From: Paraburkholderia madseniana
Lineage (GTDB): Bacteria > Pseudomonadota > Gammaproteobacteria > Burkholderiales > Burkholderiaceae
Length of the DNA: 64,000 bases
Reading direction: 5' to 3'
Assembly: GCF_009690905.1 (NCBI RefSeq)
Contig: NZ_VOSW01000002.1
Location: 62,001-126,000 of the forward strand
Of this stretch, positions 31,968-41,513 are shown piece by piece; the first letter of the stretch is position 1, and every line of letters begins with the position of its first letter. A program made the position numbers and the translations under genes. The notes below the pieces were generated by a model. The model had not been told where the DNA came from, did not search any database, and worked only from the letters and a program-made list of their open reading frames with translations.

Positions 31968-33989
31968 TCAGCCGAGTGCGGCTTTTGCCGTCTCTACCAC
32001 GTGCTCGACGGTGAAACCGAAATGCTTGAACAGCACGCCAGCCGGGGCCGATTCGCCGAACGTGTCGATGCCGACCACGCCGCCTTCCAGACCCACGTAC
32101 TTGCGCCAGAAATCCGTGACACCCGCTTCGATCGCGACGCGGCGCACGCCCTTCGGCAGCACGCGTTCACGGTACTCGGCGTCCTGCTTGTCGAACACGG
32201 TGGTCGACGGCATCGACACGACGCGTGCCGCGATGCCTTCGCGAGCCAGCGGCTCGACCGCGTTCAACGCCAGTTCGATTTCCGAACCGGTGGCGATCAG
32301 GATGACCTTGCGCGCGACGATCTCGTCGTTCCAGTCGCGCAGCACGTAACCACCCTTCTCGATATTGGCGATCTGCGCGTCAGTACGCTCCGAGAACGGC
32401 AGATTCTGACGGCTGAAGATCAGGCACGACGGGCCATGATGCTCGACCGCGTGGGTCCAGGCCACCGCCGTTTCGACCGTATCGGCCGGGCGCCACACTT
32501 GCAGATTCGGGATCAGACGCAGGCTTGCGACGTGTTCGATCGACTGATGGGTCGGACCGTCTTCGCCCAGACCGATCGAGTCGTGCGTGAACACGAAAAT
32601 CGACGGCGACTTCATCAACGCGGCGACGCGCAGCGCGTTGCGGCTGTAGTCCGAGAACGTCAGAAACGTGCCGCCGAAGGCCTTGAAGCCGCCATGCAGC
32701 GCGATGCCGTTGATCGCGGCGCTCATGCCGAATTCGCGCACGCCGTAGTTCACGTAGTTGCCGGCAGCCTTGCCTTCGGCGTTCACACGCACCGGCTTGG
32801 CGGCCTTCCAGTTGGTCAGGTTCGAACCGGTCAGGTCGGCGGAACCGCCAAGCAGTTCCGGCAACACGGCCGACAAACCTTCGATAGCCTGTTGCGATGC
32901 CTTACGCGTCGCGACAGTTTCCTTGCGTTCGTTCGCGCCGGCGATGATCGCCTTCGCCTTTTCCTTCCAGTCGGCGGGCAATTGCTTCGCGTCGCGGCGC
33001 TTGAATTCAGCGGCTTCCTGCGGGTATTTGGCTGCGTAAGCTGCAAACGCCTTGTCCCAGTCGGATTCGTTGCGTGCGCCAGCCTCTGTTGCATCCCATG
33101 CCGCATAGACTTCCTGCGGAATCACGAACGGCTCCCACTTCCAGCCGATCGCTTCGCGCGTGGCCGCGATTTCCTTGTCGCCGAGCGGCGAGCCGTGCGA
33201 ATCGTGGCTGCCGGACTTGGTCGGTGCGCCTTCGCCGATCACGGTCTTGCAGCAGATCAGCGTCGGCTTGTCCGATTGCTTGGCTTGCTTGATCGCGGCG
33301 TCGACCGCGTCGACGTCATGGCCGACCACGTTCGGGATCACGTTCCAGCCGTACGCTTCGAAGCGCTTCGGCGTGTTGTCGTGGAACCAGTGAACCACTT
33401 CGCCGTCGATCGAGATGCCGTTGTCGTCGTAGAACGCGATCAGCTTGTTCAGCTTCAGCACGCCCGCGAGCGAGCAGGCTTCATGCGAGATGCCTTCCAT
33501 CAGGCAGCCGTCGCCAACGAACACATACGTGTGATGGTCGACGATCTTCGCGTCAGACTTGTTGAATTCGGTGGCGAGCAGCGATTCGGCGAGCGCCATG
33601 CCGACTGCGTTGGCCAGACCCTGGCCGAGCGGGCCGGTGGTGGTCTCGACGCCCGGCGTGATGCCGTATTCCGGGTGACCCGGCGTCTTCGAATGCATCT
33701 GACGGAAGTTCTTCAGCTCTTCCATCGGCAGGTTGTAGCCGGTCAGATGCAGCAGCGAGTACAGCAGCATCGAGCCGTGACCGTTCGACAGCACGAAGCG
33801 GTCGCGATCGGCCCATTGCGGGTTCTTCGGGTTGTGACGCAGATGGCGCGACCACAAAGCCACGCCGATTTCGGCCATGCCCATCGGCATGCCGGGGTGG
33901 CCGGAGTTCGCTTTTTGAACGGCGTCCATGGACAACGCGCGGATTGCGTTGGCCATCAGGGAAGTGTGTGCGGGAGACGGGGTCGTCAT
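31968..33989 (-). CDS. tkt: Transketolase
   Basis: This is a 673-residue thiamine diphosphate enzyme of the pentose phosphate pathway; E. coli TktA is 663. Diphosphate and metal binding are shown by [13 protein letters not shown] near residue 155, with [14 protein letters not shown] near 65 and [14 protein letters not shown] near 410. [13 protein letters not shown] near 470 carries active-site residues. I chose ATG at 33989 ([10 protein letters not shown]); 70 further codons upstream lack homology. It is followed by gapA after 96 bases and probably shares its message. Confidence 0.97.
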   Translation of the reverse strand: MTTPSPAHTSLMANAIRALSMDAVQKANSGHPGMPMGMAEIGVALWSRHLRHNPKNPQWADRDRFVLSNGHGSMLLYSLLHLTGYNLPMEELKNFRQMHSKTPGHPEYGITPGVETTTGPLGQGLANAVGMALAESLLATEFNKSDAKIVDHHTYVFVGDGCLMEGISHEACSLAGVLKLNKLIAFYDDNGISIDGEVVHWFHDNTPKRFEAYGWNVIPNVVGHDVDAVDAAIKQAKQSDKPTLICCKTVIGEGAPTKSGSHDSHGSPLGDKEIAATREAIGWKWEPFVIPQEVYAAWDATEAGARNESDWDKAFAAYAAKYPQEAAEFKRRDAKQLPADWKEKAKAIIAGANERKETVATRKASQQAIEGLSAVLPELLGGSADLTGSNLTNWKAAKPVRVNAEGKAAGNYVNYGVREFGMSAAINGIALHGGFKAFGGTFLTFSDYSRNALRVAALMKSPSIFVFTHDSIGLGEDGPTHQSIEHVASLRLIPNLQVWRPADTVETAVAWTHAVEHHGPSCLIFSRQNLPFSERTDAQIANIEKGGYVLRDWNDEIVARKVILIATGSEIELALNAVEPLAREGIAARVVSMPSTTVFDKQDAEYRERVLPKGVRRVAIEAGVTDFWRKYVGLEGGVVGIDTFGESAPAGVLFKHFGFTVEHVVETAKAALG

Positions 33990-34280
33990 GTCGAGTCCGG
34001 AGACAGAGTCAGAAGGCGGTGCGCGCTTGAGGCCCGGATGCTCGAATGCCAGTCCACTTCGGCGCACGGTGCGGCGCCAGGAGACGCGAAACGGGCAGAG
34101 CAAACGGACAAGGCTGAAAGCGTGACATTCTAACAGAACGTTAGCCGGCACCCCTCGCGCAAAGCCGCCTGGCGGCCTGGTTTCAGGCTGGTTCCGCACG
34201 CGGACCGGGCCCGCGCGACGCCTGCGCCTTTACAATTGAGCGACACCAACCCACCGCGCTCCCAACGGAGCCCGTCATCC

Positions 34281-35168
34281 GTGAGCGCTCCCTTGCTGTT
34301 CCACCCCACCGCCGACGCCGTCTACGGATTTCCGAACGCGCGGCGGCTTGCGCGCGTCGATTCGCCCTACCAGCGGATCGAGGTATGGGACACGCCACAG
34401 CTCGGCCGGCTGTTTACGCTCGACGGCCGCCCGATGACCTCCACCGGCGACGAATTCATCTACCACGAATGCATGGTGCATCCGGCCGCGCTCGCGCATC
34501 CATCGCCGAACGCAGCACTGGTGCTGGGCGGCGGCGATGGTGGTGCTGCGCGGCAATTGCTGAAGCACCCGGGCATCGAGCGGATCGTCGTGGCGGAGCT
34601 CGATGCCGAAGTCGTGCGCCTGACCCGCGAGTATCTGCCCGAGGTGCACGGCGGCGCTTTCGACGATCCGCGCGTCGAACTGGTGATCGGCGACGCCGCG
34701 CATTACGTCACGGGGGCCGCCCAATCGGCCCCAGCGACAGCACAATTCGATCTCGTCGTGTTCGACCTGACACCGCCAGACTCGCCCGCCTCAGGCCTCT
34801 ACACCCCGGACTTCTATACGCGGCTCAAGCGCGTCATGAGCCCAACCGCCGCGCTCTCGCTGCATCTCGGTTCTCCCTATTTCCACGCGGAGCGCATCGC
34901 CGGCCTGCTCGACGATCTGCGCGACACCTTCGCCATCGTGCGCACAATGAGCACCTTCATCCCGCTCTACGGTTCGCTCTGGATGATGGCGACTGCCAGC
35001 GACACGCTCAACCCCGCCGCCCTCACCGCCGAAGCACTCTCCGAACGCCTTGCCGAGCGCCGAATCGACTCGTTGAAGCACTACGACCCGGCCCTGCATG
35101 CCGGACTGTTCTCGGCATCCCGGTCCGTGCGCGATAAACTAAGTCAATTCTTAAAGCCATCAAGCTAA
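34281..35168 (+). CDS. speE: Spermidine synthase-like aminopropyltransferase
   Basis: This is a 295-residue protein with the SAM-type motif VLGGGDGGAARQLLKHP near 81-97, an acidic EL motif (VVAELDAEVV) and the polyamine-site region VFDLTPPDSP near 170. The family makes spermidine from putrescine and decarboxylated SAM. I chose GTG at 34281, with GGAG 10 bases upstream; a TTG at 34236 would add 15 residues over what looks like a TACAAT -10. No speD is nearby, so the true aminopropyl acceptor is uncertain. It is divergent from tkt. Confidence 0.85.
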   Translation: MSAPLLFHPTADAVYGFPNARRLARVDSPYQRIEVWDTPQLGRLFTLDGRPMTSTGDEFIYHECMVHPAALAHPSPNAALVLGGGDGGAARQLLKHPGIERIVVAELDAEVVRLTREYLPEVHGGAFDDPRVELVIGDAAHYVTGAAQSAPATAQFDLVVFDLTPPDSPASGLYTPDFYTRLKRVMSPTAALSLHLGSPYFHAERIAGLLDDLRDTFAIVRTMSTFIPLYGSLWMMATASDTLNPAALTAEALSERLAERRIDSLKHYDPALHAGLFSASRSVRDKLSQFLKPSS

Positions 35169-35282
35169 CGCGTGGGCAGAATGCACCGTTCGGTCGGCGC
35201 GCGCCATCGGTGTATCGATGCGCGACCGCCCGTCTGGCCTCGCAGCATGCATCCCGCAACCCCAAAAGATCCGGAGAACCCC

Positions 35283-35696
35283 ATGACCGCCTCCCGCCCA
35301 GCCGGTGTGCCCTGGTTGACCCCCTATCTGACGGTGCGCGACGCACGTGCCGCCACGGCGTTCTTCGAAGCGGCATTCGGCTTCGAGGTCCGTGATAGCG
35401 TCCAGGACGACGGTGTCGTCATGCATGTCGAGATGACCTATCAAGGCCAGCTGATCGTGATGTTCGCGCCGGAAGGCGCGTTCGGCTCGGCGGCGAAAAC
35501 ACCCAAAAGCGCGGGCGCGATCGCGCCGCAATCGTTCTATGTCTATGTCGACGATGTCGACGCGGTTTACACGCGGGCGCTGGCCGCCGGCGCAAAATCG
35601 CTGAGCGAGCCACAGGATCAATTCTGGGGCGACCGGTTTGCCCAGGTCGAAGATCTGGACGGCTACCGTTGGGCGCTCGCTCGCCACCTTTCCTGA
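35283..35696 (+). CDS. VOC-fold (glyoxalase/bleomycin-resistance-like) protein
   Basis: This is a 137-residue protein of the vicinal oxygen chelate superfamily, with paired beta-alpha-beta modules: LTPYLTVRDARAATAFFEAAFGFE at the start and SFYVYVDDVDAVYTRALAAGAKSL in the second half. It ends WGDRFAQVEDLDGYRWALA, like PhnB/YdcJ-type members. GGAG lies 6 bases before the ATG. The substrate cannot be inferred. It ends 19 bases before rsmE and may be co-transcribed with it. Confidence 0.85.
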   Translation: MTASRPAGVPWLTPYLTVRDARAATAFFEAAFGFEVRDSVQDDGVVMHVEMTYQGQLIVMFAPEGAFGSAAKTPKSAGAIAPQSFYVYVDDVDAVYTRALAAGAKSLSEPQDQFWGDRFAQVEDLDGYRWALARHLS

Positions 35697-35715
35697 ACCA
35701 ATGAGTATTTTTCTG

Positions 35716-36456
35716 ATGCCTCGCTTCTTCGTCGGTACGGCCCTCAAGCCCGACGACATCATGCAGTTGCCCGATGACGTCACGCGCCACATCCTCGTGC
35801 TGCGTTTGCAGCCCGGCGACTCGATCGTGCTTTTCAACGGCGAAGGCGGCGAATACAGCGCCGAACTCGTCGAAGTCGAACGCCGCTCGGCCAAGGTGAG
35901 AATTCGCGAATTCCGCGATATTGAAGTGGAAGCGCCGTATCACCTCACGCTCGCGCAGGGCATCGCCGGCGGCGACAAGATGGACTGGCTCATCGAGAAG
36001 GCGGTCGAACTCGGGGCATCGTGTTTCGTGCCGCTGACCACCACGCGCAGCGTCGTGCGTCTTTCTGGCGACCGCGCGCAGCGGCGGCATGTGCATTGGC
36101 AAGGCATCGTGCGCGCGTCGTGCGAGCAGTGCGGGCGCAATCGCCTGCCGGAAGTGATGCCGGTGCGTGAGATCGCTACATGGCTCGGCGCGCTGCCCCG
36201 CGCGCCTGAAGAAGGCGAAATGCGCATTCTGCTGTCGCCGCGCGCCAGCATCAGCTTTTCGGCGCTGCCCGTTAATCCGCCGTTCGGGCGCGTGACCGTG
36301 CTGGTCGGCCCGGAAGGCGGTTTTTCGGCAGCGGAAGAAGCCGCTGCGACTGATCACGGATTTACCGCCGTCGGTCTCGGTCCGCGTGTGTTACGCACGG
36401 AAACCGCAGGCATCGCAGTGCTCTCGGCGTTAGCAGCTCGCTGGGGCGGCTGGTAA
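35716..36456 (+). CDS. rsmE: 16S rRNA (uracil-1498-N3) methyltransferase
   Basis: This is a 246-residue SPOUT methyltransferase, the normal RsmE size. The N-terminal PUA-like part includes DDVTRHILVLRLQPGD, and the C-terminal knot carries LVGPEGGFSAAEEAAA and LGPRVLRTETAGIAVLSAL, which bind SAM. I chose MPRFFVGTAL as start, as homologues begin there; ATG at 35701 would add five residues and neither has a clear ribosome site. A terminator follows 10 bases after the stop. Confidence 0.93.
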   Translation: MPRFFVGTALKPDDIMQLPDDVTRHILVLRLQPGDSIVLFNGEGGEYSAELVEVERRSAKVRIREFRDIEVEAPYHLTLAQGIAGGDKMDWLIEKAVELGASCFVPLTTTRSVVRLSGDRAQRRHVHWQGIVRASCEQCGRNRLPEVMPVREIATWLGALPRAPEEGEMRILLSPRASISFSALPVNPPFGRVTVLVGPEGGFSAAEEAAATDHGFTAVGLGPRVLRTETAGIAVLSALAARWGGW

Positions 36457-36465
36457 GCCAAAAGC

Positions 36466-36491
36466 AAAGGCCCGCCAATTGGCGGGCCTTT
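36466..36491. terminator. Terminator between rsmE and barstar-like gene
   Basis: Perfect arms AAAGGCCCGCC (36466-36476) and GGCGGGCCTTT (36481-36491) surround AATT. Only three T follow on the plus strand. It ends rsmE and probably also the convergent inhibitor gene. Confidence 0.8.
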
Positions 36492-36556
36492 CTCATTCTT
36501 TTACAGCGGTAAGCGGTACTCAGACACCCCATTCAGGCAAAGTGCTCAGGCCTACC

Positions 36557-37117
36557 TTACGCAAACGAATAAAACACCCGGAACGCAACCTTGCGCTCGG
36601 CCCAGAACTCGGACGCTTCGCGGAACACGTCAAGTAGCGTCTCGCGCCCTTCCTTGTCGAACTTTTGCGCGACCGGCAATTGCTCGAGCACGATCACGAA
36701 GCCGGGCTGCGCACCTGCCTTATGGACCAGATCGGTCAGGCAATCGTACAGCGCGTCGTAATTCTTGCCGAAATGCTTCGGAAACAGGAACGACGTAGCA
36801 ATGGTCTCCAGCACTTCCTGTTTGGACTGAGCGTTCGCGCAGTACGCGTACAGAAAGTGCTGGCCGAGCTGGTTGGCCTCGTCAGCGAGATCCTGCACGC
36901 GAAACGCGCGGATCGACTGTACGATGTTCGGTCGTACGGTCTTGAAAAGACTCATGGGCTCCTCATTCGATGCAAGCACAGTGCTGCCTTCGCTCTGGGT
37001 ATCCCGGCCCTGGTCGCCGGCGCGCATCCGCATGACGCGCTGGAACAAATTGCCGTCGCCGGCCGCGAAAAGATCCGTCGCGACTCCGGAGTCGTGCGCG
37101 TAGACGTTGTCGCTCAT
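36557..37117 (-). CDS. Barstar-family RNase inhibitor with N-terminal extension
   Basis: This is a 186-residue cytoplasmic protein whose last 110 or so residues are barstar-like (FLFPKHFGKNYDALYDCLTDL carries the RNase-binding helix pattern, and the acidic pair occurs in DALYDCLTD). It should neutralise the secreted RNase encoded just upstream. The first 54 residues (from MSDNVYAHDSGVATDLF) have no counterpart in classical barstar, which is 90 residues. Third codon positions there are about 80 percent G or C by my count, like real coding DNA. A second start at 36955 (MSLFKTVRPN) has GAGG upstream, so two forms are possible. ATG at 37117 is 16 bases past the RNase stop. Confidence 0.82.
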   Translation of the reverse strand: MSDNVYAHDSGVATDLFAAGDGNLFQRVMRMRAGDQGRDTQSEGSTVLASNEEPMSLFKTVRPNIVQSIRAFRVQDLADEANQLGQHFLYAYCANAQSKQEVLETIATSFLFPKHFGKNYDALYDCLTDLVHKAGAQPGFVIVLEQLPVAQKFDKEGRETLLDVFREASEFWAERKVAFRVFYSFA

Positions 37118-37133
37118 GCCGTTCATCCCGATG

Positions 37134-37550
37134 TCATTCAACAATACGATTAAAACTGGTGTAATGGTCGTCCGAGTAATAACAGTTGTCGATCCGCTGT
37201 AGCGGACCTCCGCAGACGATGCGACGCGCCCGGCGGTTTCGTGAACGAGGCGTAGGAACGGTGTATTCGTGGTAATAGCCGCGCCGATGCGGTGGTAGCA
37301 ACCGTTCGCGATTGCCGAATACGATGCCGTCCTTCTCATACGGGTAAGGCCCGCCCGCGGCAATCAAGTTCAATGTATTGACCGCTTCGCGCGGCAACTG
37401 TGCCGCTGCAATAGTGCCCTGCACCTGAGCTTGTGTATCGGCAGATGTCGTGTAGTCGCGCGCAAACGCGCCAGGCACGGAGCCGAATAAAGCGCAGAGC
37501 GTCAAAGCACCGATCAGCACGCCTTTAATGCGCAGCCACTTGCGTGCCAT
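37134..37550 (-). CDS. Secreted barnase-type ribonuclease
   Basis: This is a 138-residue guanyl-specific RNase precursor. A signal peptide (about residues 1-31, ending PGAFARD) targets it to the periplasm or outside. The mature part has the full N1/Sa/barnase pattern: GGPYPYEKDGIVFGNRE, LPPHRRGYYHEYTV with the general-base Glu, RRIVCGG with catalytic Arg, and DHYTSF with the catalytic His. It looks active. It is immediately followed by a barstar-type inhibitor gene on the same strand, as a secreted nuclease requires protection of the producer. Targets (competitors, nutrient RNA) are unknown. Confidence 0.92.
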   Translation of the reverse strand: MARKWLRIKGVLIGALTLCALFGSVPGAFARDYTTSADTQAQVQGTIAAAQLPREAVNTLNLIAAGGPYPYEKDGIVFGNRERLLPPHRRGYYHEYTVPTPRSRNRRARRIVCGGPLQRIDNCYYSDDHYTSFNRIVE

Positions 37551-37833
37551 GAATCAAGGTTCCCCGCTGTTAGATCACGAGTTTGACGACCATGAAAGTC
37601 GTAAGGGTATCGCTAAAACCCCACAGAATCAACGTTCGCCGGACAGGCAAAAGCTTCCAATCGCGTGGGAAAGAGCCACGGAACGGGCTTTGACGACTTT
37701 TGACAGAATATTTAGCTTGTGCAGGCTAAAATTAACCTGACGAAGCAAATGGGGCGCGCACAAACCCACGGGGCGCCCATTGCGCGGCCCATTCCCTCTA
37801 ATGAAAGCCTTGCGGTTCCCGCAGTCTCTCGAA

Positions 37834-37861
37834 GGCGGAATGGTCTCATTCGGCCTTTTTT
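37834..37861 (+). terminator. Plus-strand terminator 1
   Basis: GGCGGAATG (37834-37842) pairs with CATTCGGCC (37847-37855) with one G:G mismatch, followed by six T. It competes for the same bases as the upstream CCATTCC pairing. Confidence 0.7.
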
Positions 37862-37888
37862 AGGGTGGCTATCCCCTGTTCACCCGCA

Positions 37889-37919
37889 GGCGTGCCCATT
37901 GCGGGCACGCCTTTTTTTT
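37889..37919 (+). terminator. Plus-strand terminator 2
   Basis: GGCGTGCCC (37889-37897) pairs perfectly with GGGCACGCC (37903-37911), followed by eight T. The T-run is on the plus strand only, so it does not serve maeB directly as an intrinsic terminator. Confidence 0.85.
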
Positions 37920-37967
37920 GCGCGGCGCCCAATTAGGCGGCGCCACGCTTCATTCCCGGATCAAGGA

Positions 37968-40262
37968 TCAGCGGGAGGCGATTACGTCGGCAACCAGCAG
38001 CGCCGTCATGTTGACGATGCGGCGAACCGTGGCCGAGGCCGTCAGCACGTGCACCGGCTTGGCTGCGCCGAGCAGCATCGGACCAATCGCGATGTTGTTG
38101 CCCGCGGCGGTCTTCAGCAGGTTGTACGAGATGTTGGCCGCGTCGATATTCGGCAGCACCAGCAGATTTGCATCGCCTTCGAGCGTCGAGTCGGGCAACA
38201 CTTCGCGGCGCAGATTCGCGTCGAGCGCGAGGTCGCCGTGCATTTCGCCGTCCACTTGCAGGTCGGGCGCGCGCTCGCGCAGGATCGCCAGCGTGTCGCG
38301 CATTTTCTGCGCGGTCGGCGCATTGCTCGAACCGAAGTTCGAATGCGACACCAGCGCGATCTTCGGCTCGATACCGAAGCGGCGCACTTCCTCGGCTGCC
38401 ATGATCGTAATCTCAGCGAGTTGTTCCGGCGTCGGATCGACGTTCACGTGCGTGTCGACCAGGAAAATCTGGCGGTTCGGCAACACCAGCGCATTCATCG
38501 CCGCATAGACCTTCGCGCCTTCCTTCTTGCCGATCACCTGATCGATGAAGTGCAGGTGGCGATGCGTGGTGGACACCGTGCCGCAGATCATGCCGTCCGC
38601 CTCGCCCTTTTCCACCATCATCGCGCCGATCAGCGTGGTGCGGCGGCGCATTTCGAGCTTCGCCATCTGCTCGGTGATGCCCTTGCGGGACATCATCTTG
38701 TGATATTCCTGCCAGAAATCGCGGTAACGCTCGTCGTGGTCGGTGTTCACGACCGTGTAGTCCTGACCCGCGACCAGCCGCAGGCCGTAACGCGCGATGC
38801 GTTGTTCGATCACCGCCGGACGGCCGATCAGGATCGGCTTCGCGAGCTTTTCGTCGACGATGATCTGCATGGCGCGCAGCACGCGCTCTTCTTCGCCTTC
38901 CGCAAACACGATGCGCTTCTTCTCCGGCTCGACACCACGCGCCAGCTGGAAAATCGGCTTCATGGTCGTGCCGCTGTGATACACGAACTGCTGCAGATGC
39001 TGTTCGTACGCTTCCATGTCTTCGATCGGACGCTCGGCGACGCCCGAATCCATCGCTGCCTTCGCCACCGCCGGCGCGACCTTGACGATCAGGCGCGGGT
39101 CGAACGGCTTCGGAATCAGATATTCCGAACCAAACGAAAGATCCTGGATACCGTACGCAGTCGCGACGATATCGCTCTGCTCCTGGCGGGCCAGTTCGGC
39201 GATCGCGTTGACCGCGGCGATCTCCATTTCACGCGTCACCGTCGTCGCGCCCGCATCCAGCGCGCCGCGGAACAGGAACGGGAACACCAGCACGTTGTTC
39301 ACCTGGTTCGGATAGTCCGTACGGCCCGTGCAGAGCACGGCGTCCGGACGCACTTCGAGCGCCAGTTCCGGCAGGATTTCTGGGGTCGGGTTGGCCAGCG
39401 CCAGAATCAGCGGCTTGTCAGCCATCTGCTTGACCATGTCCTGCTTCAGCACGCCGCCGGCCGAGAGACCCAGGAAAATATCCGCGCCGCCGATCGCCTC
39501 AGCGAGCGTGCGGGCGTCGGTTTCGCGCGCAAAGCGTTCCTTGTCCGGGTCCATCAGTTCGACGCGGCCCTTGTAGACCACGCCGGCGAGGTCGGTAACG
39601 GTGATGTTTTCGAGCGGCAGGCCGATGTCGACCAGCAGATCCAGGCAGGCCAGCGCCGCCGCGCCCGCGCCGGACGACACCAGCTTGACCTCCTTGATGT
39701 CCTTGCCGACCACCTTCAAGCCGTTGGTGATGGCCGCCGCGACGACGATGGCCGTACCGTGCTGGTCATCGTGGAAAACCGGAATCTTCATGCGCTTGCG
39801 GCATTCGCGCTCGACGATGAAGCAGTCCGGCGCCTTGATGTCTTCGAGGTTGATACCGCCGAAGGTCGGCTCCAGCGCCGCGATCACCTCGACCAGCTTG
39901 TGCGGATCGGACTCGTTCAGCTCGATATCGAACACGTCGATGCCGGCGAACTTCTTGAACAGGACGGCCTTGCCTTCCATGACCGGCTTCGAGGCGAGCG
40001 GCCCGATGTTGCCGAGACCCAGCACAGCGGTGCCGTTCGTGACGACGCCGACCAAGTTGCTGCGCGCGGTGAAACGGGCGGCGTTCAGCGGGTTTTCGAC
40101 GATTTCCTCACACGCGAACGCGACGCCCGGCGAGTACGCCAGCGCGAGGTCGCGCTGGTTGATCATCTGCTTGGTCGGGGCGATCGCGATCTTCCCGGGG
40201 GTCGGGAACTCGTGATAATCGAGAGCGGCTTCGCGGAGTTTGCTATTGACGGGAGTCGACAT
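37968..40262 (-). CDS. maeB: NADP-dependent malic enzyme (malic/phosphotransacetylase-like fusion)
   Basis: This is a 764-residue enzyme that decarboxylates malate to pyruvate with NADP; E. coli MaeB is 759. The N-terminal 430 residues are the malic enzyme: the substrate segment INQRDLALAYSPGVAFACEEI, the metal-binding VFHDDQHGTAIV near 165-176 and a Rossmann segment VKLVSSGAGAAALACLDLL. The rest is the phosphate acetyltransferase-like regulatory domain, ending in KPVHVLTASATVRRIVNM. I chose MSTPVNSKLR at 40262; 15 further codons upstream are unsupported. It is divergent from thiL. Confidence 0.95.
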   Translation of the reverse strand: MSTPVNSKLREAALDYHEFPTPGKIAIAPTKQMINQRDLALAYSPGVAFACEEIVENPLNAARFTARSNLVGVVTNGTAVLGLGNIGPLASKPVMEGKAVLFKKFAGIDVFDIELNESDPHKLVEVIAALEPTFGGINLEDIKAPDCFIVERECRKRMKIPVFHDDQHGTAIVVAAAITNGLKVVGKDIKEVKLVSSGAGAAALACLDLLVDIGLPLENITVTDLAGVVYKGRVELMDPDKERFARETDARTLAEAIGGADIFLGLSAGGVLKQDMVKQMADKPLILALANPTPEILPELALEVRPDAVLCTGRTDYPNQVNNVLVFPFLFRGALDAGATTVTREMEIAAVNAIAELARQEQSDIVATAYGIQDLSFGSEYLIPKPFDPRLIVKVAPAVAKAAMDSGVAERPIEDMEAYEQHLQQFVYHSGTTMKPIFQLARGVEPEKKRIVFAEGEEERVLRAMQIIVDEKLAKPILIGRPAVIEQRIARYGLRLVAGQDYTVVNTDHDERYRDFWQEYHKMMSRKGITEQMAKLEMRRRTTLIGAMMVEKGEADGMICGTVSTTHRHLHFIDQVIGKKEGAKVYAAMNALVLPNRQIFLVDTHVNVDPTPEQLAEITIMAAEEVRRFGIEPKIALVSHSNFGSSNAPTAQKMRDTLAILRERAPDLQVDGEMHGDLALDANLRREVLPDSTLEGDANLLVLPNIDAANISYNLLKTAAGNNIAIGPMLLGAAKPVHVLTASATVRRIVNMTALLVADVIASR

Positions 40263-40514
40263 AAGGCGGGCTTCGAAGGGCGGATTAGAATAGATGTTCG
40301 ACGGCATTGTAGCCCCAATTGCCGGCTCAATTCCTTCAATACGGGTACAACTGCCGCGACTGAAATATAGCGAAAGGCAGACATGGCACGCTTTGGGCCA
40401 ACCACCAGTCGAATCGGAGTTGTGCGCGAATAGAGTGTTTACCCGCGAACATCTCCGTACAATGCGCGCCGTTAGCGGCTTTTCGTTGCACTTATCCGTT
40501 CACCCATTGCCACC

Positions 40515-41513
40515 ATGCTCTCCGAGTTTTCGCTGATCGATCGATTCTTCGCCCGCCGCGCAGCCGCTGCGTCATCCCGTGCTGCAGAAGGCGAACTCGG
40601 CATCGGCGACGACTGCGCCCTGCTCGCGCCGCGCCCCGGTGAAATGCTGGCGATATCGACGGACATGCTGGTGGAAGGCCGCCACTTCTTTCCCGACATC
40701 GATCCCGAGGCGCTCGGTCGCAAGGCGCTCGCGGTGAACCTGTCGGACCTGGCCGCGATGGGCGCAGAGCCGCTGGCGTTCACGCTGGCGTTCTCCTTGC
40801 CCAAAGCCGACGAAGCGTGGCTCGCCGCTTTCAGCGATGGCCTCTTCGCGCTGGCTGAGCGCTACCGCTGCAATCTGATCGGCGGCGACACGACCGGCGG
40901 CCCGTTGAATCTGTGCATCACCGTGTTCGGCAGCGTGCAGCCGCAGGTTGCGTTGCGCCGCGATGCCGCGCAACCGGGCGACGACATCTGGATCTCCGGC
41001 ACGCTCGGCGACGCGCGCGCGGGTCTCGGCGTCCAGCGCGGAGAGTGGTCTGCCGATGCCAGCGACACTGCGACGTTTCGTCGCGCCCTCGAGCGTCCCG
41101 AGCCGCGCATCTTCCTCGGTCTCGCGTTGCGGGGCATCGCGCACGCAGCGCTCGATCTATCTGACGGGCTCGCCGGCGACTTGCTGCACATCCTGGAACG
41201 CTCGGAAATGCAGGCCACGGTCGACGTCGACGCCGTGCCGCGTTCGGCCGCGCTACGCCGCCTCTCGCCCGAGATCCAGCAACGTTGCACGCTAGCCGGC
41301 GGCGACGATTACGAACTGTGCTTCACCGCACCGGCCGCAGCGCGCGCCAAGGTCGAAGCAGCCGGGCGCGAGGTGGCCGTGCCGGTCACCCGCATCGGTA
41401 CAATAAGCGCTCTTCAAACGGCGGCCGACCGCCCGGCGATCGGCTGGCGCGATGCCGCCGGCGCGCCGCTCACTCTGACGTTGCAAGGCTTCGACCATTT
41501 CCATGCAGACTGA
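40515..41513 (+). CDS. thiL: Thiamine-monophosphate kinase
   Basis: This is a 332-residue kinase that makes thiamine diphosphate from thiamine monophosphate. The magnesium-binding start GIGDDCALL and STDMLVEGRHFF are present, with LIGGDTTGGPLN near 122 and LDLSDGLAGDLLHI near 215, all hallmarks of the AIR synthase-like fold. Length matches E. coli ThiL (325). Its end overlaps the start of pgpA by 11 bases, so the two are translated together, an arrangement widely seen in proteobacteria. Confidence 0.96.
   Translation: MLSEFSLIDRFFARRAAAASSRAAEGELGIGDDCALLAPRPGEMLAISTDMLVEGRHFFPDIDPEALGRKALAVNLSDLAAMGAEPLAFTLAFSLPKADEAWLAAFSDGLFALAERYRCNLIGGDTTGGPLNLCITVFGSVQPQVALRRDAAQPGDDIWISGTLGDARAGLGVQRGEWSADASDTATFRRALERPEPRIFLGLALRGIAHAALDLSDGLAGDLLHILERSEMQATVDVDAVPRSAALRRLSPEIQQRCTLAGGDDYELCFTAPAAARAKVEAAGREVAVPVTRIGTISALQTAADRPAIGWRDAAGAPLTLTLQGFDHFHAD

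Larger units (their letters stand above)
37700..37919 (+). ncRNA. Candidate small RNA with two terminators
   Basis: The plus strand here has several complementary pairs: GGGCGC (37752-37757) with GCGCCC (37773-37778), CCATTCC (37789-37795) with GGAATGG (37837-37843), and GCCTT with AAGGC inside the latter. Two T-run terminators follow, at 37834-37861 and 37889-37919. No plus-strand gene lies downstream, since maeB converges, so a stand-alone RNA of roughly 150-200 bases is the simplest reading. The 5' end is a guess near TTGACA (37700-37705). No known RNA family was recognised. Confidence 0.35.
37551..37967. other. Spacer between RNase gene and maeB
   Basis: No protein gene is seen on either strand. 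The half nearest the RNase gene should hold its promoter. The half nearest maeB holds the structured plus-strand region described separately. A 20-codon plus-strand frame at 37801-37863 ends inside a terminator and lacks a ribosome site. Confidence 0.5.

Noticed and set aside
37801..37863. A 20-codon frame inside the candidate small RNA
   Set aside because: It ends in the terminator T-run, has no ribosome site and is not rich in any one amino acid as leader peptides are.
37719..40370. A very long plus-strand frame of over 880 codons
   Set aside because: It mirrors maeB on the opposite strand, is Arg/His-rich and has no recognisable domain; such shadows are common in GC-rich genomes.
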